A stretch of 49,093 bases of DNA from JASBZA01 sp964345295 (GTDB taxonomy: Bacteria; Bacillota; Clostridia; Saccharofermentanales; Fastidiosipilaceae). Below, piece after piece: positions 1 through 8,206 of this stretch. The stretch's first letter is position 1, and the number at the start of each line of letters is the position of its first letter. The stretch lies in contig CAYFQG010000008.1 in NCBI GenBank assembly GCA_964345295.1, positions 1-49,093 of the forward strand, written 5' to 3'. Below the pieces are notes generated by a model. That model searched no databases. It was not told the origin of the DNA and was given only the letters and a program-made list of their open reading frames with translations. The position numbers were made by a program, and so were the translations under genes.

Positions 1-2
1 TC

Positions 3-98
3 CTGGTCATCGTCATCGTGCTCTGGGCCTTCCTTTTCCAAAACATGCGAATTATACTAAGGTCGATGAGTAAAGGAGTTTTCTTATGCGTCTGTTGA
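3..98 (+). other. Possible C-terminal tail of an upstream membrane gene
   Basis: The window opens inside unknown sequence. One plus-strand frame from base 3 to a TGA at 96-98 is hydrophobic at first (LVIVIVLWAFLF) and could be the last membrane segment of a gene lying to the left, overlapping the nnr start by a few codons. Two other frames end at 60 and 73, so the assignment is weak. The stretch also supplies the nnr ribosome binding site (AAAGGAG at 72-78). Confidence 0.2.
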
Positions 99-1702
99 AA
101 CGAAAAGAGCAGCAAGCTTTGGACCGGTACTTTATCGATAAGGGTGTCCCCATCCTTCTCCTGATGGAGGCGGCAGGTGCCTCCCTGGCCCGGATCATAG
201 CCCATTCGGATGCGGCATTGGCCAAAGATCGGCCCGTCGATTTACTAATCGGGCCCGGCATGAACGGCGGTGACCTCTACGCTTCCGGCCGGCATCTTTT
301 GGCCAAAGGCTACACCTTAAGAGTCTGGGAATCCGAGCGTAACAGGGAAGGCCTTAAAGATCCAAGCCTTACGATGCGCCAAGCCCTTCTGGGATTGGGC
401 GTAAGACCGGCCCTTTTGGCAGACTATGTCGAAGACAGCGAAGCGCTTATCGTAGACGGACTTTTAGGTGCCGGATTTGATCCTCTGAGACCCTTGTCCG
501 ATGAGATACGTGAGGCTCTGGAAAAGATGCAAAAAGCCAAGGACGGCGGAGCTTATATCTTTTCTTGTGACCTCCCTTCGGGAATCAGCACCGACTTGGG
601 CCAGGTGTCTCCTTACACGGTCAGGGCCGACGAAACCGTGACCTTCTTCGCACCTAAGGCCGGCATGATGTCTTCTCCCGGCAAAGACTATTGCGGTAAG
701 ATTTATATCTCCGATTTGGACCTGCCCGCCTCTTCGGTCAGTGCTTTTTGGGAGGTTTGGGATAAAGAACATCAAGTCTCCGACCGGACAGAGCCTTTTG
801 GCCGAGGCCTTTACAGCTTGGACTTTAGCGAATGGCAAGCTAAACTGGGCAGTCTTTCCGCCCAAAGTCATAAGTGGCAACAAGGAAAACTGGTCGTCGT
901 AGCCGGCCAGAAGGGCATGGCCGGTGCCGCTTACTTAGCTTTGGCCGGTGCCGCTCATTCCGGAGTAGGCCTGATCCATTCGGTGTGTCATGAAGCCATC
1001 TATCCCGAGCTTTTCCTAGGGCATCCTTCCGTCATCTACGGCCGGGTTGAAGGTGCCCCGGAGGACTCAAAAGCCTGGCTGAGAGCTTTAGAAACTCGTC
1101 TTCCCAAAGCCTCCGCCCTTCTCATAGGCCCCGGATTAGGCCTTGACGAAAAAACCGAGAAGCTTCTTTCCTATGTCTTAAGTCTTCATGACCTGCCCTT
1201 AGTTTTAGATGCGGATGCCCTTACCGTCTTAGCCGCTTCCGCTGATTTACAAAAAGCCTTTCATCAGCGTCAGAAAGAGGGCGGCCAAACCCTCCTAACA
1301 CCCCATGAAGGTGAAGCCAAACGTTTGGCCCTGGCAAGCGAAAATTCTTCTTCTGACTCCGAAAAAGTCGAGAAGCAATGGCAAGCCTTCACCCGTATGG
1401 AGAAAGCCTCTTATCTATGTCAAAAATATCAGGCGGACTTTATCCTCAAAGGTCCCTCCAGCATCATCGTTTCCTACGAAGGACACATGGCCTACCTCAA
1501 TCCCACCGGCGGACCGGCCCTGGCCCAGGGCGGTACCGGTGATATTTTAGCCGGACTTGCGGCAGGCCTCTTGGCCCAGGGCTTCAGCCCCTTGGATGCA
1601 GGAGCTCTGGCAGCTTTCTGGCACGGACGGGCCGGTGATTTGGCCTCTGAAGAAAAAGGCCCCAGAGCCTCAACCATACAAGATATTTTGGCCAAGCTCT
1701 GA
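86..1702 (+). CDS. nnr: Bifunctional NAD(P)H-hydrate epimerase / ADP-dependent NAD(P)H-hydrate dehydratase
   Basis: Repairs damaged NADHX and NADPHX: the N-terminal YjeF_N half epimerises the R and S hydrates, and the C-terminal ribokinase-like half dehydrates the S form using ADP. At 538 residues it has the usual length of the bacterial fusion. Visible marks are GPGMNGGD near residues 56-63 (the epimerase nucleotide loop), a PSGIS segment, and in the C-terminal half VLDADAL, LTPHEGEAKRL and GGTGDILAG, with the likely catalytic Asp at residue 486. An AAAGGAG ribosome binding site sits about 7 bases before the ATG. The protein is cytosolic. The gene ends with TGA, one of only two clear TGA stops among the genes here. 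The following gene is on the other strand, so this is probably the end of its transcript. Confidence 0.95.
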   Translation: MRLLKRKEQQALDRYFIDKGVPILLLMEAAGASLARIIAHSDAALAKDRPVDLLIGPGMNGGDLYASGRHLLAKGYTLRVWESERNREGLKDPSLTMRQALLGLGVRPALLADYVEDSEALIVDGLLGAGFDPLRPLSDEIREALEKMQKAKDGGAYIFSCDLPSGISTDLGQVSPYTVRADETVTFFAPKAGMMSSPGKDYCGKIYISDLDLPASSVSAFWEVWDKEHQVSDRTEPFGRGLYSLDFSEWQAKLGSLSAQSHKWQQGKLVVVAGQKGMAGAAYLALAGAAHSGVGLIHSVCHEAIYPELFLGHPSVIYGRVEGAPEDSKAWLRALETRLPKASALLIGPGLGLDEKTEKLLSYVLSLHDLPLVLDADALTVLAASADLQKAFHQRQKEGGQTLLTPHEGEAKRLALASENSSSDSEKVEKQWQAFTRMEKASYLCQKYQADFILKGPSSIIVSYEGHMAYLNPTGGPALAQGGTGDILAGLAAGLLAQGFSPLDAGALAAFWHGRAGDLASEEKGPRASTIQDILAKL

Positions 1703-1737
1703 GGACTAGAAATTCCTAATATTAAAGTTCTAAACGA

Positions 1738-2303
1738 TTAGGTAAAAGTAAAAATCACATACAAGAAGATGAGGACCAGGCCCAGCACCATAAGGGGCCC
1801 GGTCTTCTTTTTTTCCGGTATTTGCTCTGTGATGTGCCGGGGCCTGGACGGATTAATAAAGACCTCGTAAGTCTCACCCGGCTTGAAGCGACGAAGGGCC
1901 GTTTCTTCGGAATAGCCCGATAGGGTCTCTTCTTCATAACTTTGGCCCTTGTAGTTGTAAGAAAAAACCGGTTTATAAGAAAAGCGGTCCTTATATATCG
2001 GGTAGCTATGATAGGTCTTAAATTGCACCTTTATTGTTTCACTAAATGCCTTAATCTGATAACGNNNNNNNNNNAGCCCAGACCCAGGCTTAGAAAAGCC
2101 AGGGATAAGATTCCGCCTACATTGGCCAGAATCTTGTTACCGATGTAGACGCCCACAAAAACAATGGCTCCGGAGGCAAAAAAGTAAAGCGACAAAAAGA
2201 GCAGGACCTTAGAAAAGGTCTTGGACCGGATCAACATGTATAAAAGGACCGTGGCTATAATGAGCCAGACCATGCCGAACAAACGCGCTATGTATAAATC
2301 CAC
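1738..2303 (-). CDS. DUF3592-like membrane protein, split by an assembly gap
   Basis: Two apparent minus-strand reading frames belong to one gene. The first part, from a GTG at 2303 behind AGGAGA, encodes three hydrophobic helices (about residues 10-75). The second part carries a soluble module with FSYKPVFSYNYKGQSYEEE and FKPGETYEVFINP, then a final membrane helix (PLMVLGLVLIFLYVIF). Ten Ns at 2065-2074 lie between them. Read back from QFKTYHS, the second frame stays open through RYQIKAFSETIKV up to the Ns, so the frame change is created by the arbitrary gap length and not by a mutation. A membrane module followed by a beta-rich module with the P-V-x-F-x-Y pattern fits DUF3592 proteins of unknown role. 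Total length is about 190 residues plus whatever the gap hides. Confidence 0.65.
2065..2074. other. Scaffold gap (10 N)
   Basis: A run of exactly ten Ns, the usual placeholder for a gap of unknown size. To restore one frame across the flanking membrane-protein gene the true length would have to leave remainder 2 on division by 3, whereas 10 leaves remainder 1. Confidence 0.98.
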
Positions 2304-2345
2304 TTTCGTATCTCTCCTATGCTTAGTCTACACGAACTTCAGGCT

Positions 2346-3593
2346 CTAGGTGGCACTATGGGGCGTTTTGACCGACAAGCGGAAGAGGATAAAGCCGGCT
2401 ATGAAGAAGACGGCGATAGCCAGGATGCCCAGCTGCTGACGGCCGGTTACTTGACTTACCACACCCATGACCGTGGTGCCGGTGAAGGCGGCGCCTTTGG
2501 CAAAAATATCATAGAGGGCAAAATATTCGCTGGAACGATCTTTGGGGATGAGACGGGCGAAGTAGGACCTGGACAGGGCTTGGATACCGCCCTGGAAAAC
2601 ACCTACGCAAATGGCCAGGAAGAAAAACTCCCAGTTTTTATCCAGCTGAACCGCAAACAAGGTAATCAGGAAGTAGCCCACGATACAGATTTCGATGAGG
2701 ACCGCGTTGGAGACTTTTTTGGCCAAATAGCCGAAAAGGATGGCGAAGGGAAAGGCCACGATTTGGGTTACCAAGAGGGCTATAAGAAGCGTCGTCGCTC
2801 CCAGGCCGATGGAGTCGCCGTAGGAAACGGACATGGAAATGATGGTCGAAACGCCGTCAATATAGAAGAAAAAGGCCAGGAGGAAGAGGAGGACTTTCTT
2901 GTCTCGGGCCACCATTTTTAAAGTCTGCCAAAGCCTTACAAATACATTGGTCACCTTGACATCAGAGTTTGTAACGTAGTGGGGCTGCTGATAATCTTTG
3001 GCCAAAGGCAAGGTGAAAAGGAGCCACCAAACGGCGTTGACGATAATAGCGACAATCATGGCCTGCTTGAGTGTAATCCCCAGCTTGTCGCGTAGTAAGA
3101 TGGCAACAAGCGAGAGGATAAAGGGAACGCAAGATCCGATATAGCCCAGGGCAAAACCGTAGCTCGAAATGGTGTCCATCCGGTCCTCCGTGGTGACATC
3201 GACCAACATGGCATCGTAGAATATCAACGATGCCTGGTAGGCCACTTTGGCGATAACGAAGAATATCAAGAAGGTCAGCCAGGACGTAGGCAGGGCCCAA
3301 GCTGCCAGAATCAGGATACCTATGATGACCGTCCCTAAGAAGATTTGTTTCTTCTTTCCGGAACCGTCGGCCCAGGCACCCAAGATGGGGCCCAAGAAGA
3401 CCACAATCAGGGTTGTGGCGGACTGGCCGTAGCCCCAAAAGGCCAAGTACTCGTGAGGGGCCAGGCCCGAGTCTTTGGCCAAAGCATTGAAATAAAGGGG
3501 TACCAGGGTGGTGATGAGCAAGGTAAAGGCTGAATTGCCGATGTCGTAAGCAATCCAGCTTCTTTCCAGCTTGGTGGTCCTTGTGCGTTCCAT
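2346..3593 (-). CDS. MFS transporter, UMF1/Atg22-like family
   Basis: A 415-residue integral membrane protein with about 12 hydrophobic helices. The N-terminus WIAYDIGNSAFTLLITTL is typical of the Atg22-like (UMF1) branch of the major facilitator superfamily, whose members start with W-x-x-YD-x-xNSAF. A GAWADGSGKKKQ loop follows helix 2, matching the MFS G-x-x-x-D-x-x-G-R/K-K loop. The C-terminal half has GVFQGGIQALSRSYFARLIP, also characteristic of this branch. Yeast Atg22 exports amino acids from the vacuole; the bacterial substrates are not established, so none is assigned. It is transcribed on its own or with the weakly linked upstream phospholipase-like gene, 50 bases away. Confidence 0.85.
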   Translation of the reverse strand: MERTRTTKLERSWIAYDIGNSAFTLLITTLVPLYFNALAKDSGLAPHEYLAFWGYGQSATTLIVVFLGPILGAWADGSGKKKQIFLGTVIIGILILAAWALPTSWLTFLIFFVIAKVAYQASLIFYDAMLVDVTTEDRMDTISSYGFALGYIGSCVPFILSLVAILLRDKLGITLKQAMIVAIIVNAVWWLLFTLPLAKDYQQPHYVTNSDVKVTNVFVRLWQTLKMVARDKKVLLFLLAFFFYIDGVSTIISMSVSYGDSIGLGATTLLIALLVTQIVAFPFAILFGYLAKKVSNAVLIEICIVGYFLITLFAVQLDKNWEFFFLAICVGVFQGGIQALSRSYFARLIPKDRSSEYFALYDIFAKGAAFTGTTVMGVVSQVTGRQQLGILAIAVFFIAGFILFRLSVKTPHSAT

Positions 3594-3643
3594 AATAAAG
3601 GTCTCACTTTCTATTGCTTGTTTTTTAGAGAAGGCCCTGCGGT

Positions 3644-4546
3644 TTATAATTTTGCCCCGGGGCCTTCGAAGTTGCGGTATAAAAAATCCTCATAGGGAAG
3701 CCCTTGCTCCAGATGGTCTCGGACATTCCGTATAAGGTCGGGATATAGTTTTAAGGCGTCTTGGTAAAGATTTTCCAAGGTCTCAATGGCGTCATCCGGA
3801 CGGTCCGGCCAATTTAGGTGGACCGATTCGCCTTCCTCAGGCGGCAAGATAAACATGGCCAGGAGGTCTTGGTTCATGTGAAGCTTATCCATGGCCCAAG
3901 CAAAGGACTTGTACTTGTTTTGATTGGGAAAACGCATGAGCTTACGGATACGATAAATCGCCTTAGCCGAACGCTTGACTTCTTTAGAACGGATGCTGTC
4001 TTCATAAGTAGCGTAGACCGCTTCTATTATCTGCCGGTCTTCCCTACTGTTCGAGACAACAGAAGCAAGCGAAGTTTTCCAGGGTGTTGCGGTTTTTTTG
4101 GCCAAAAGGTATTGGTCCCAGTCGGTCTCTAAGCCCAGATGGCTTTTGCCGTCTTCTTGTACACGGAATATGTAACTGTGACAAATCGTGTCCAAAACAA
4201 AGTGGCCGATAAAACCGATAAGATACGCGGTTTCAGGATAGGGCACTCCTCCCCAGATTTGCTTCGGACAAACGCCCAGGTGCCCGGTCATCTCGTCTAA
4301 AACCACGGCCAAAGATTTCTTATGTAAGCCATGGCCGAAAGCGGCAATCGATTTAGACCCGAAGACCGAGCCGTAAAAGAAAATATCCGGTCCTTGTAAG
4401 CCCAAGTTATAGAGAGCTGGATGGGCCTCGACGATGGCCCGGACTTCCTTGTCCATCAAGACTAAGGCATCCTGGCCAAATAAATAGTGGGTGTAGAGAC
4501 TGGGCATGGCACGATGGCTTCTTTCTAAGTGGTTCTTCTTTGTCAT
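3644..4546 (-). CDS. Zinc-dependent phospholipase C-like protein
   Basis: A 300-residue protein whose conserved part begins MPSLYTHYLFGQDAL at residue 14, so the true start may be the ATG at 4507 rather than 4546; neither has a convincing ribosome binding site. The opening H-x-x-x-F-G pattern, LQGPDIFFY, a central GFIGHFVLDTICHSYIF with several His and Asp, and a helical C-terminus match the family annotated as zinc-dependent phospholipase C (clostridial alpha-toxin-like fold). There is no signal peptide or lipobox, so it looks cytosolic and is unlikely to be a toxin. Such proteins are common and poorly studied in Clostridia. The fold assignment is moderately secure; the activity is not. Confidence 0.7.
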   Translation of the reverse strand: MTKKNHLERSHRAMPSLYTHYLFGQDALVLMDKEVRAIVEAHPALYNLGLQGPDIFFYGSVFGSKSIAAFGHGLHKKSLAVVLDEMTGHLGVCPKQIWGGVPYPETAYLIGFIGHFVLDTICHSYIFRVQEDGKSHLGLETDWDQYLLAKKTATPWKTSLASVVSNSREDRQIIEAVYATYEDSIRSKEVKRSAKAIYRIRKLMRFPNQNKYKSFAWAMDKLHMNQDLLAMFILPPEEGESVHLNWPDRPDDAIETLENLYQDALKLYPDLIRNVRDHLEQGLPYEDFLYRNFEGPGAKL

Positions 4547-4640
4547 ATTAACATATTCGCCATATCTTGTTTCTTAAAAATGCTACATTAAAAACTAGAA
4601 CCGGCCAGCTGGCCGGTATTTAGAAAGGCAAGAAAAGCTT

Positions 4641-5246
4641 ATGTCCTCTCCCCTATCCCTCAAGCTCGATGAAATCGTGACTTTTATAAAAGATTGGCAA
4701 CAAAACACCGGGCCTTTTGTCGTCCTTATAGACGGGCCGGCCGGCTCAGGTAAGACCACTCTGGGGACCATGCTGTCCCAAGTGCTGGGCTGGTCTTTAG
4801 TTTCTATGGACGATTTTTTCTTGCCCTTAGATTTAAGAAGCGAAGAAAGATTGTCCGAACCGGGCGGCAATGTCCATTACGAACGTTTTTACCAAGAGGT
4901 CGTAGAACCTATAGTAAAAGCCCGAAACGGCGACAATGTCTCTTCGGCGACCTATAAACTCTTTAGCTGCATCACTTTTGACTACGCCAGCGAAAAGACT
5001 TTCGATCCCAACAAGCCTCTTATTGTGGAAGGCTCTTACAGCCTCCACCCCTATTTCAAAAACTATCAAGACTTGGGACTCTTCTTATGTTTGGATCCGG
5101 AGACCCAAGCCCGACGGATTTTGGCCAGAAACGGGCCCGAAAAGGCCCAAATTTTCCGCGAACGCTGGATTCCTATGGAGAATCGCTACTTTGATTTCTA
5201 TCGGATTTCAGACCGAGCCGACCTGATTTTTAAATTCCTTTTGTAA
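4641..5246 (+). CDS. P-loop kinase related to uridine kinase
   Basis: A 201-residue cytosolic protein. Walker A is GPAGSGKTT at about residues 36-44, followed by VSMDDFFLP (the DD-F motif used by uridine kinase and related nucleoside kinases to place substrate), then LIVEGSYSLHPYF and a C-terminal RIL-ARNG/ERWIPMENRYF segment corresponding to the lid and substrate region. Members of this group are usually annotated as uridine kinase-like or AAA-family proteins, and the substrate cannot be read from sequence. It lies divergent from the phospholipase-like gene and about 80 bases ahead of gcvT, which has its own promoter-like element. Confidence 0.75.
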   Translation: MSSPLSLKLDEIVTFIKDWQQNTGPFVVLIDGPAGSGKTTLGTMLSQVLGWSLVSMDDFFLPLDLRSEERLSEPGGNVHYERFYQEVVEPIVKARNGDNVSSATYKLFSCITFDYASEKTFDPNKPLIVEGSYSLHPYFKNYQDLGLFLCLDPETQARRILARNGPEKAQIFRERWIPMENRYFDFYRISDRADLIFKFLL

Positions 5247-5278
5247 GATTTTTCTAGGCTTTCAGAGCGTCTTTCCTA

Positions 5279-5287
5279 TGCTACAAT
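5279..5287 (+). promoter_or_regulatory. Extended -10 promoter element for the glycine cleavage operon
   Basis: TGCTACAAT matches an extended -10 (TGnTATAAT with one change). It lies about 40 bases before the gcvT ATG, between the P-loop kinase stop and the AGGAGG of gcvT. The -35 region is weak (TTTCAG). The 81-base interval contains no glycine riboswitch. Confidence 0.45.
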
Positions 5288-5327
5288 GCAAGAGAAAGAA
5301 GGCTAAGAACGAGGAGGTTTTCAGAGA

Positions 5328-6440
5328 ATGTGCACAAAAAAGACACCCCTTTATGAAAGGCATGTGGAAGCAGGAGCCAAGATGGCGGAATTCGCCGGCT
5401 TTTCTATGCCGATTCAATACCCTACCGGTACCATCGAGGAGCACAACTACGTGAGGACCCGCGCCGGACTCTTTGACGTCTCTCATATGGGCGAAATCAT
5501 CCTCCGAGGCCCCGGGACAGGTCTTTTCCTCGACTACCTTCTCACCAATGTCATGTCTAATCTAAAATCGGGACGTATTCGCTACGGCGTCATGTGTAAA
5601 GAAGACGGAGGTGCCCTGGACGACCTCATCGTTTATCGCTTGGCTGAAGAAGAATTCCTGGCTGTAGTGAACGCCGCTAATAAAGACAAGGACCGGAACT
5701 GGATTAAGAAACAAAGCGAAGTTTGGAACGAAAATCCTGACCATGCCGATCTTCATGTTGCTGCCGAAGACGTGTCGGATCAGTTCGGCTTAATCGCCCT
5801 CCAGGGACCTTTATCCCGCACCCTCTTAGAGGAAGCCATGGCCGAGGCCAAAGAAGATCTTCCTACCAAGTACTACAGCTTTAAGGACCACTTAAAACTC
5901 ATGGGCCATGAAGTACTTATCTCCAGAACCGGTTACACCGGCGAGTGGGGCTACGAAATCTATTGTAAGCCCGAGGCTTTGGCCGACCTATGGCAAGGCC
6001 TCTTGGACCTGGGCGGCAAAGACCGCCTCATTCCTTGCGGCTTGGGCGCTCGTGACACCCTCCGCCTGGAAGCCGGCATGTGCCTCTACGGCCACGAATT
6101 ATCCGAAGACATTAAACCCACCGAGGCGGATATTGATTTTGCCATTAAGTTGGACCGGCCGGCCTTCATAGGCCAAGACGCTCTTAGAGAAAAGCCCACC
6201 CACATCCGAATCGGTTTGGAAGGGCTGGGGCGAGGTATCATGCGCGAAGGCTATAAGGTCTATCAAAACGACACCTTAATAGGCCAAGTGACTTCGGGTA
6301 CCATGTCGCCTTATACGAAGAAATCCATCGCCATGGCCAGGTGCCGAATTTTAGAAGACTACGACGGACTCTGGGTCGATAACCGGGGCCGGCGCCTGGA
6401 TGTTAAGAAAGTATCCATGCCCTTCTACGACAAACAGTAG
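5328..6440 (+). CDS. gcvT: Glycine cleavage system T protein (aminomethyltransferase)
   Basis: Transfers the methylene carbon from the aminomethyl-lipoyl arm of H protein to tetrahydrofolate, releasing ammonia. At 370 residues it has the family length. It opens with TPLYERHVEAGAKM-FAGFSMP and GLFDVSHMGE, the classical GcvT N-terminus, followed by LDDLIVYR, LIALQGPLS, SRTGYTGEWGYEIY and LGARDTLRLEAGMCLYGHEL, all GcvT signatures; the C-terminal barrel carries VTSGTMSPYTKKSIAMA. AGGAGG lies about 10 bases before the ATG. It is the first gene of the gcvT-H-PA-PB-lplA operon. Confidence 0.97.
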   Translation: MCTKKTPLYERHVEAGAKMAEFAGFSMPIQYPTGTIEEHNYVRTRAGLFDVSHMGEIILRGPGTGLFLDYLLTNVMSNLKSGRIRYGVMCKEDGGALDDLIVYRLAEEEFLAVVNAANKDKDRNWIKKQSEVWNENPDHADLHVAAEDVSDQFGLIALQGPLSRTLLEEAMAEAKEDLPTKYYSFKDHLKLMGHEVLISRTGYTGEWGYEIYCKPEALADLWQGLLDLGGKDRLIPCGLGARDTLRLEAGMCLYGHELSEDIKPTEADIDFAIKLDRPAFIGQDALREKPTHIRIGLEGLGRGIMREGYKVYQNDTLIGQVTSGTMSPYTKKSIAMARCRILEDYDGLWVDNRGRRLDVKKVSMPFYDKQ

Positions 6441-6454
6441 AAGGCTATAAATAA

Positions 6455-6480
6455 AGGAGGTTGGCTTAGGCCAAAAGAGT
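6455..6480 (+). promoter_or_regulatory. Shine-Dalgarno separated from the gcvH start by a small hairpin
   Basis: AGGAGG at 6455-6460 is 20 bases from the gcvH ATG, too far for normal use. Exactly between them TTGGC (6461-6465) and GCCAA (6470-6474) form a 5-bp stem with a TTAG loop. Folding it leaves AAGAGT, 6 bases, between Shine-Dalgarno and ATG. A TAG in the gcvH frame inside the hairpin loop rules out a nearer upstream start. Confidence 0.5.
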
Positions 6481-6843
6481 ATGGAAAAGAGATATGCAGA
6501 AAGTCACGAATGGTTGGAAGAAATGCCCGACGGCAGGGTCAAACTCGGTTTAACCGATTACGCCCAAGATCAATTAGGCGATATCGTCTACTTGAATTTA
6601 CCTGAAGTCGGGGACGAATTCGAAGCGGAAGATGTCATCGGGGACATCGAGTCCATTAAGAGTGTTTCGGATATCATCAGCCCGGTCTACGGCAAAGTTG
6701 TCGAGGTCAATGAGGAGCTCCTGGATGCACCCGAAACCATTAACCAGGACGCCGACAATACCTGGCTGGTCATCCTGGACGAAGTAGACGGTCTGGATGA
6801 GCTCATGACCGAAGACGAATACGAAGACTTTATTGAAGAATAA
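6481..6843 (+). CDS. gcvH: Glycine cleavage system H protein (lipoyl carrier)
   Basis: Small acidic shuttle protein of 120 residues carrying a lipoyl arm between the P, T and L proteins. The lipoylation site is Lys60 in GDIESIKSVSD, matching the ES-V/I-K-A/S-x-S/D consensus. Other marks are the YAESHEWLE start and LGLTDYAQDQLGDIVY. A slightly extended acidic C-terminus (DEYEDFIEE) is present. Translation probably uses the hairpin-spaced ribosome binding site just upstream. The lipoate ligase that could load this lysine is encoded three genes downstream in the same operon. Confidence 0.97.
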   Translation: MEKRYAESHEWLEEMPDGRVKLGLTDYAQDQLGDIVYLNLPEVGDEFEAEDVIGDIESIKSVSDIISPVYGKVVEVNEELLDAPETINQDADNTWLVILDEVDGLDELMTEDEYEDFIEE

Positions 6844-6880
6844 GAGGTCTTCTCTTTGAAAATAGAATAGAGAGGTATGT

Positions 6881-8206
6881 ATGAAAGCCTATATTCCTTC
6901 CGGCCCGGAAGATCGACAAACAATGTTGGACCGTTTGGGCTTACAGGATGTCATGGCCTTATTTCAAGATGTGCCGGAAGATCTTTTGGTGCAGGATTTG
7001 GCCGTGCCGGACGGTATGTCCGAGATGGACTTGTACCGTCACATGAGTGACCTATCGAAGAAGAACCATGTCTTTACCGACGTGTGGCGCGGCGCCGGAG
7101 CCTACCGCCACTACATTCCGGCCGTGGTCCGGTCCATCATGGCCAAAGAACGCTTCATCACGTCCTATACGCCCTACCAGGCTGAAATTTCCCAAGGGAT
7201 TTTGCAGTCTATCTTCGAATACCAAACTTCCATCTGTGAATTGACCGGCATGGACGTTTCCAATGCCTCTCTTTACGACGGCGGAAGTGCCCTGGCCGAA
7301 GCCTGCCGCATGGCCATAGGCCGGAAGAAAAACGAAGTCCTTCTCCTAGGTAACATCCATCCTCAAGTTATAGAAGTGGTCCAATCCTACCACTACGGTG
7401 ACGATGTGAAGATTAGCCTGGTCGAAGCCGGCTCGGACGGTCTGATCGACTGGGCCAAAGTCGAGGAAGCCCTAACGGATCAAACAGCGGCCATCTGCTT
7501 CCAGCAGCCCAACTTCTTAGGCCTCATCGAGGATGCTCCTACACTTATCGCCAAGGCCAAAGAAAAGAAATTAAAAACCATTGTCCAGGTCAATCCCGCT
7601 ACGCTGGGTGTCCTGGAAGCTCCCGGTAAGCTCGGAGCCGATATCGCCGTAGGAGAAGCGCAGTCTCTGGGTTTGCCCTTATCTTTCGGCGGCCCTTATG
7701 TGGGCTTCTTAGCTTGTAAAGAAGACTTAAAACGCCAGCTTCCCGGCCGTATCGTGGGTCAAACCGTGGATGCTGAGGGTAAAAGAGCCTTTGTCTTAAC
7801 CCTCCAAGCCCGCGAGCAACATATCCGCCGTGAAAAGGCCTCCTCCAATGTCTGCTCCAACCAGGCTCTCTGTGCCATGCAGGTCAACGCCTACCTGGCA
7901 GCAATGGGACCGGATGGCTTGCGTAAGCAAGGCCTTTGGTCCGCCCATAATGCCCAGGCCTTAGCCGGCGTCTTAGGAGCCCTTGGTTTTGAACTCCTGG
8001 ACGAGAAACCTTTCTTCCATGAATTTAGGACCTCTTCGCCGGTGAACGCCTATAAACTGGAGAAGTATTTGGCCAAAAAAGACATCCTCATGGGCCTGCC
8101 TTTGGCCGAAGACGAAATTCTCTGGTGCGCCACCGAATTAAACGACCAAGCCGCCTTGGATCGCCTGACTAAGCGAATCCAAAAATACCTGGAGGAGAAA
8201 AGATAA
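6881..8206 (+). CDS. gcvPA: Glycine dehydrogenase (decarboxylating) subunit 1
   Basis: N-terminal half of the pyridoxal-phosphate P protein, encoded separately as in most Bacillota. At 441 residues it is the usual subunit 1 length. FRGAGAYRHYIP-type sequence (WRGAGAYRHYIPA), TSYTPYQAEISQGILQSIFEYQT and LYDGGSALAEA are standard GcvPA motifs. This subunit has the aminotransferase fold but not the cofactor lysine, which is in subunit 2. Its TAA overlaps the ATG of gcvPB by one base (TAATG), implying translational coupling and equal amounts of the two subunits. Confidence 0.97.
   Translation: MKAYIPSGPEDRQTMLDRLGLQDVMALFQDVPEDLLVQDLAVPDGMSEMDLYRHMSDLSKKNHVFTDVWRGAGAYRHYIPAVVRSIMAKERFITSYTPYQAEISQGILQSIFEYQTSICELTGMDVSNASLYDGGSALAEACRMAIGRKKNEVLLLGNIHPQVIEVVQSYHYGDDVKISLVEAGSDGLIDWAKVEEALTDQTAAICFQQPNFLGLIEDAPTLIAKAKEKKLKTIVQVNPATLGVLEAPGKLGADIAVGEAQSLGLPLSFGGPYVGFLACKEDLKRQLPGRIVGQTVDAEGKRAFVLTLQAREQHIRREKASSNVCSNQALCAMQVNAYLAAMGPDGLRKQGLWSAHNAQALAGVLGALGFELLDEKPFFHEFRTSSPVNAYKLEKYLAKKDILMGLPLAEDEILWCATELNDQAALDRLTKRIQKYLEEKR

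Noticed and set aside
2319..2921. Plus-strand 200-codon open frame
   Set aside because: It lies antisense to the MFS transporter, has a low-complexity Gly/Asp/Glu-rich product and no ribosome binding site; it is a mirror of the codon pattern of the real gene.
5247..5327. Glycine riboswitch in front of gcvT
   Set aside because: Only 81 bases separate the genes and no tandem aptamer motif is present; there is just a promoter-like element and a ribosome binding site.
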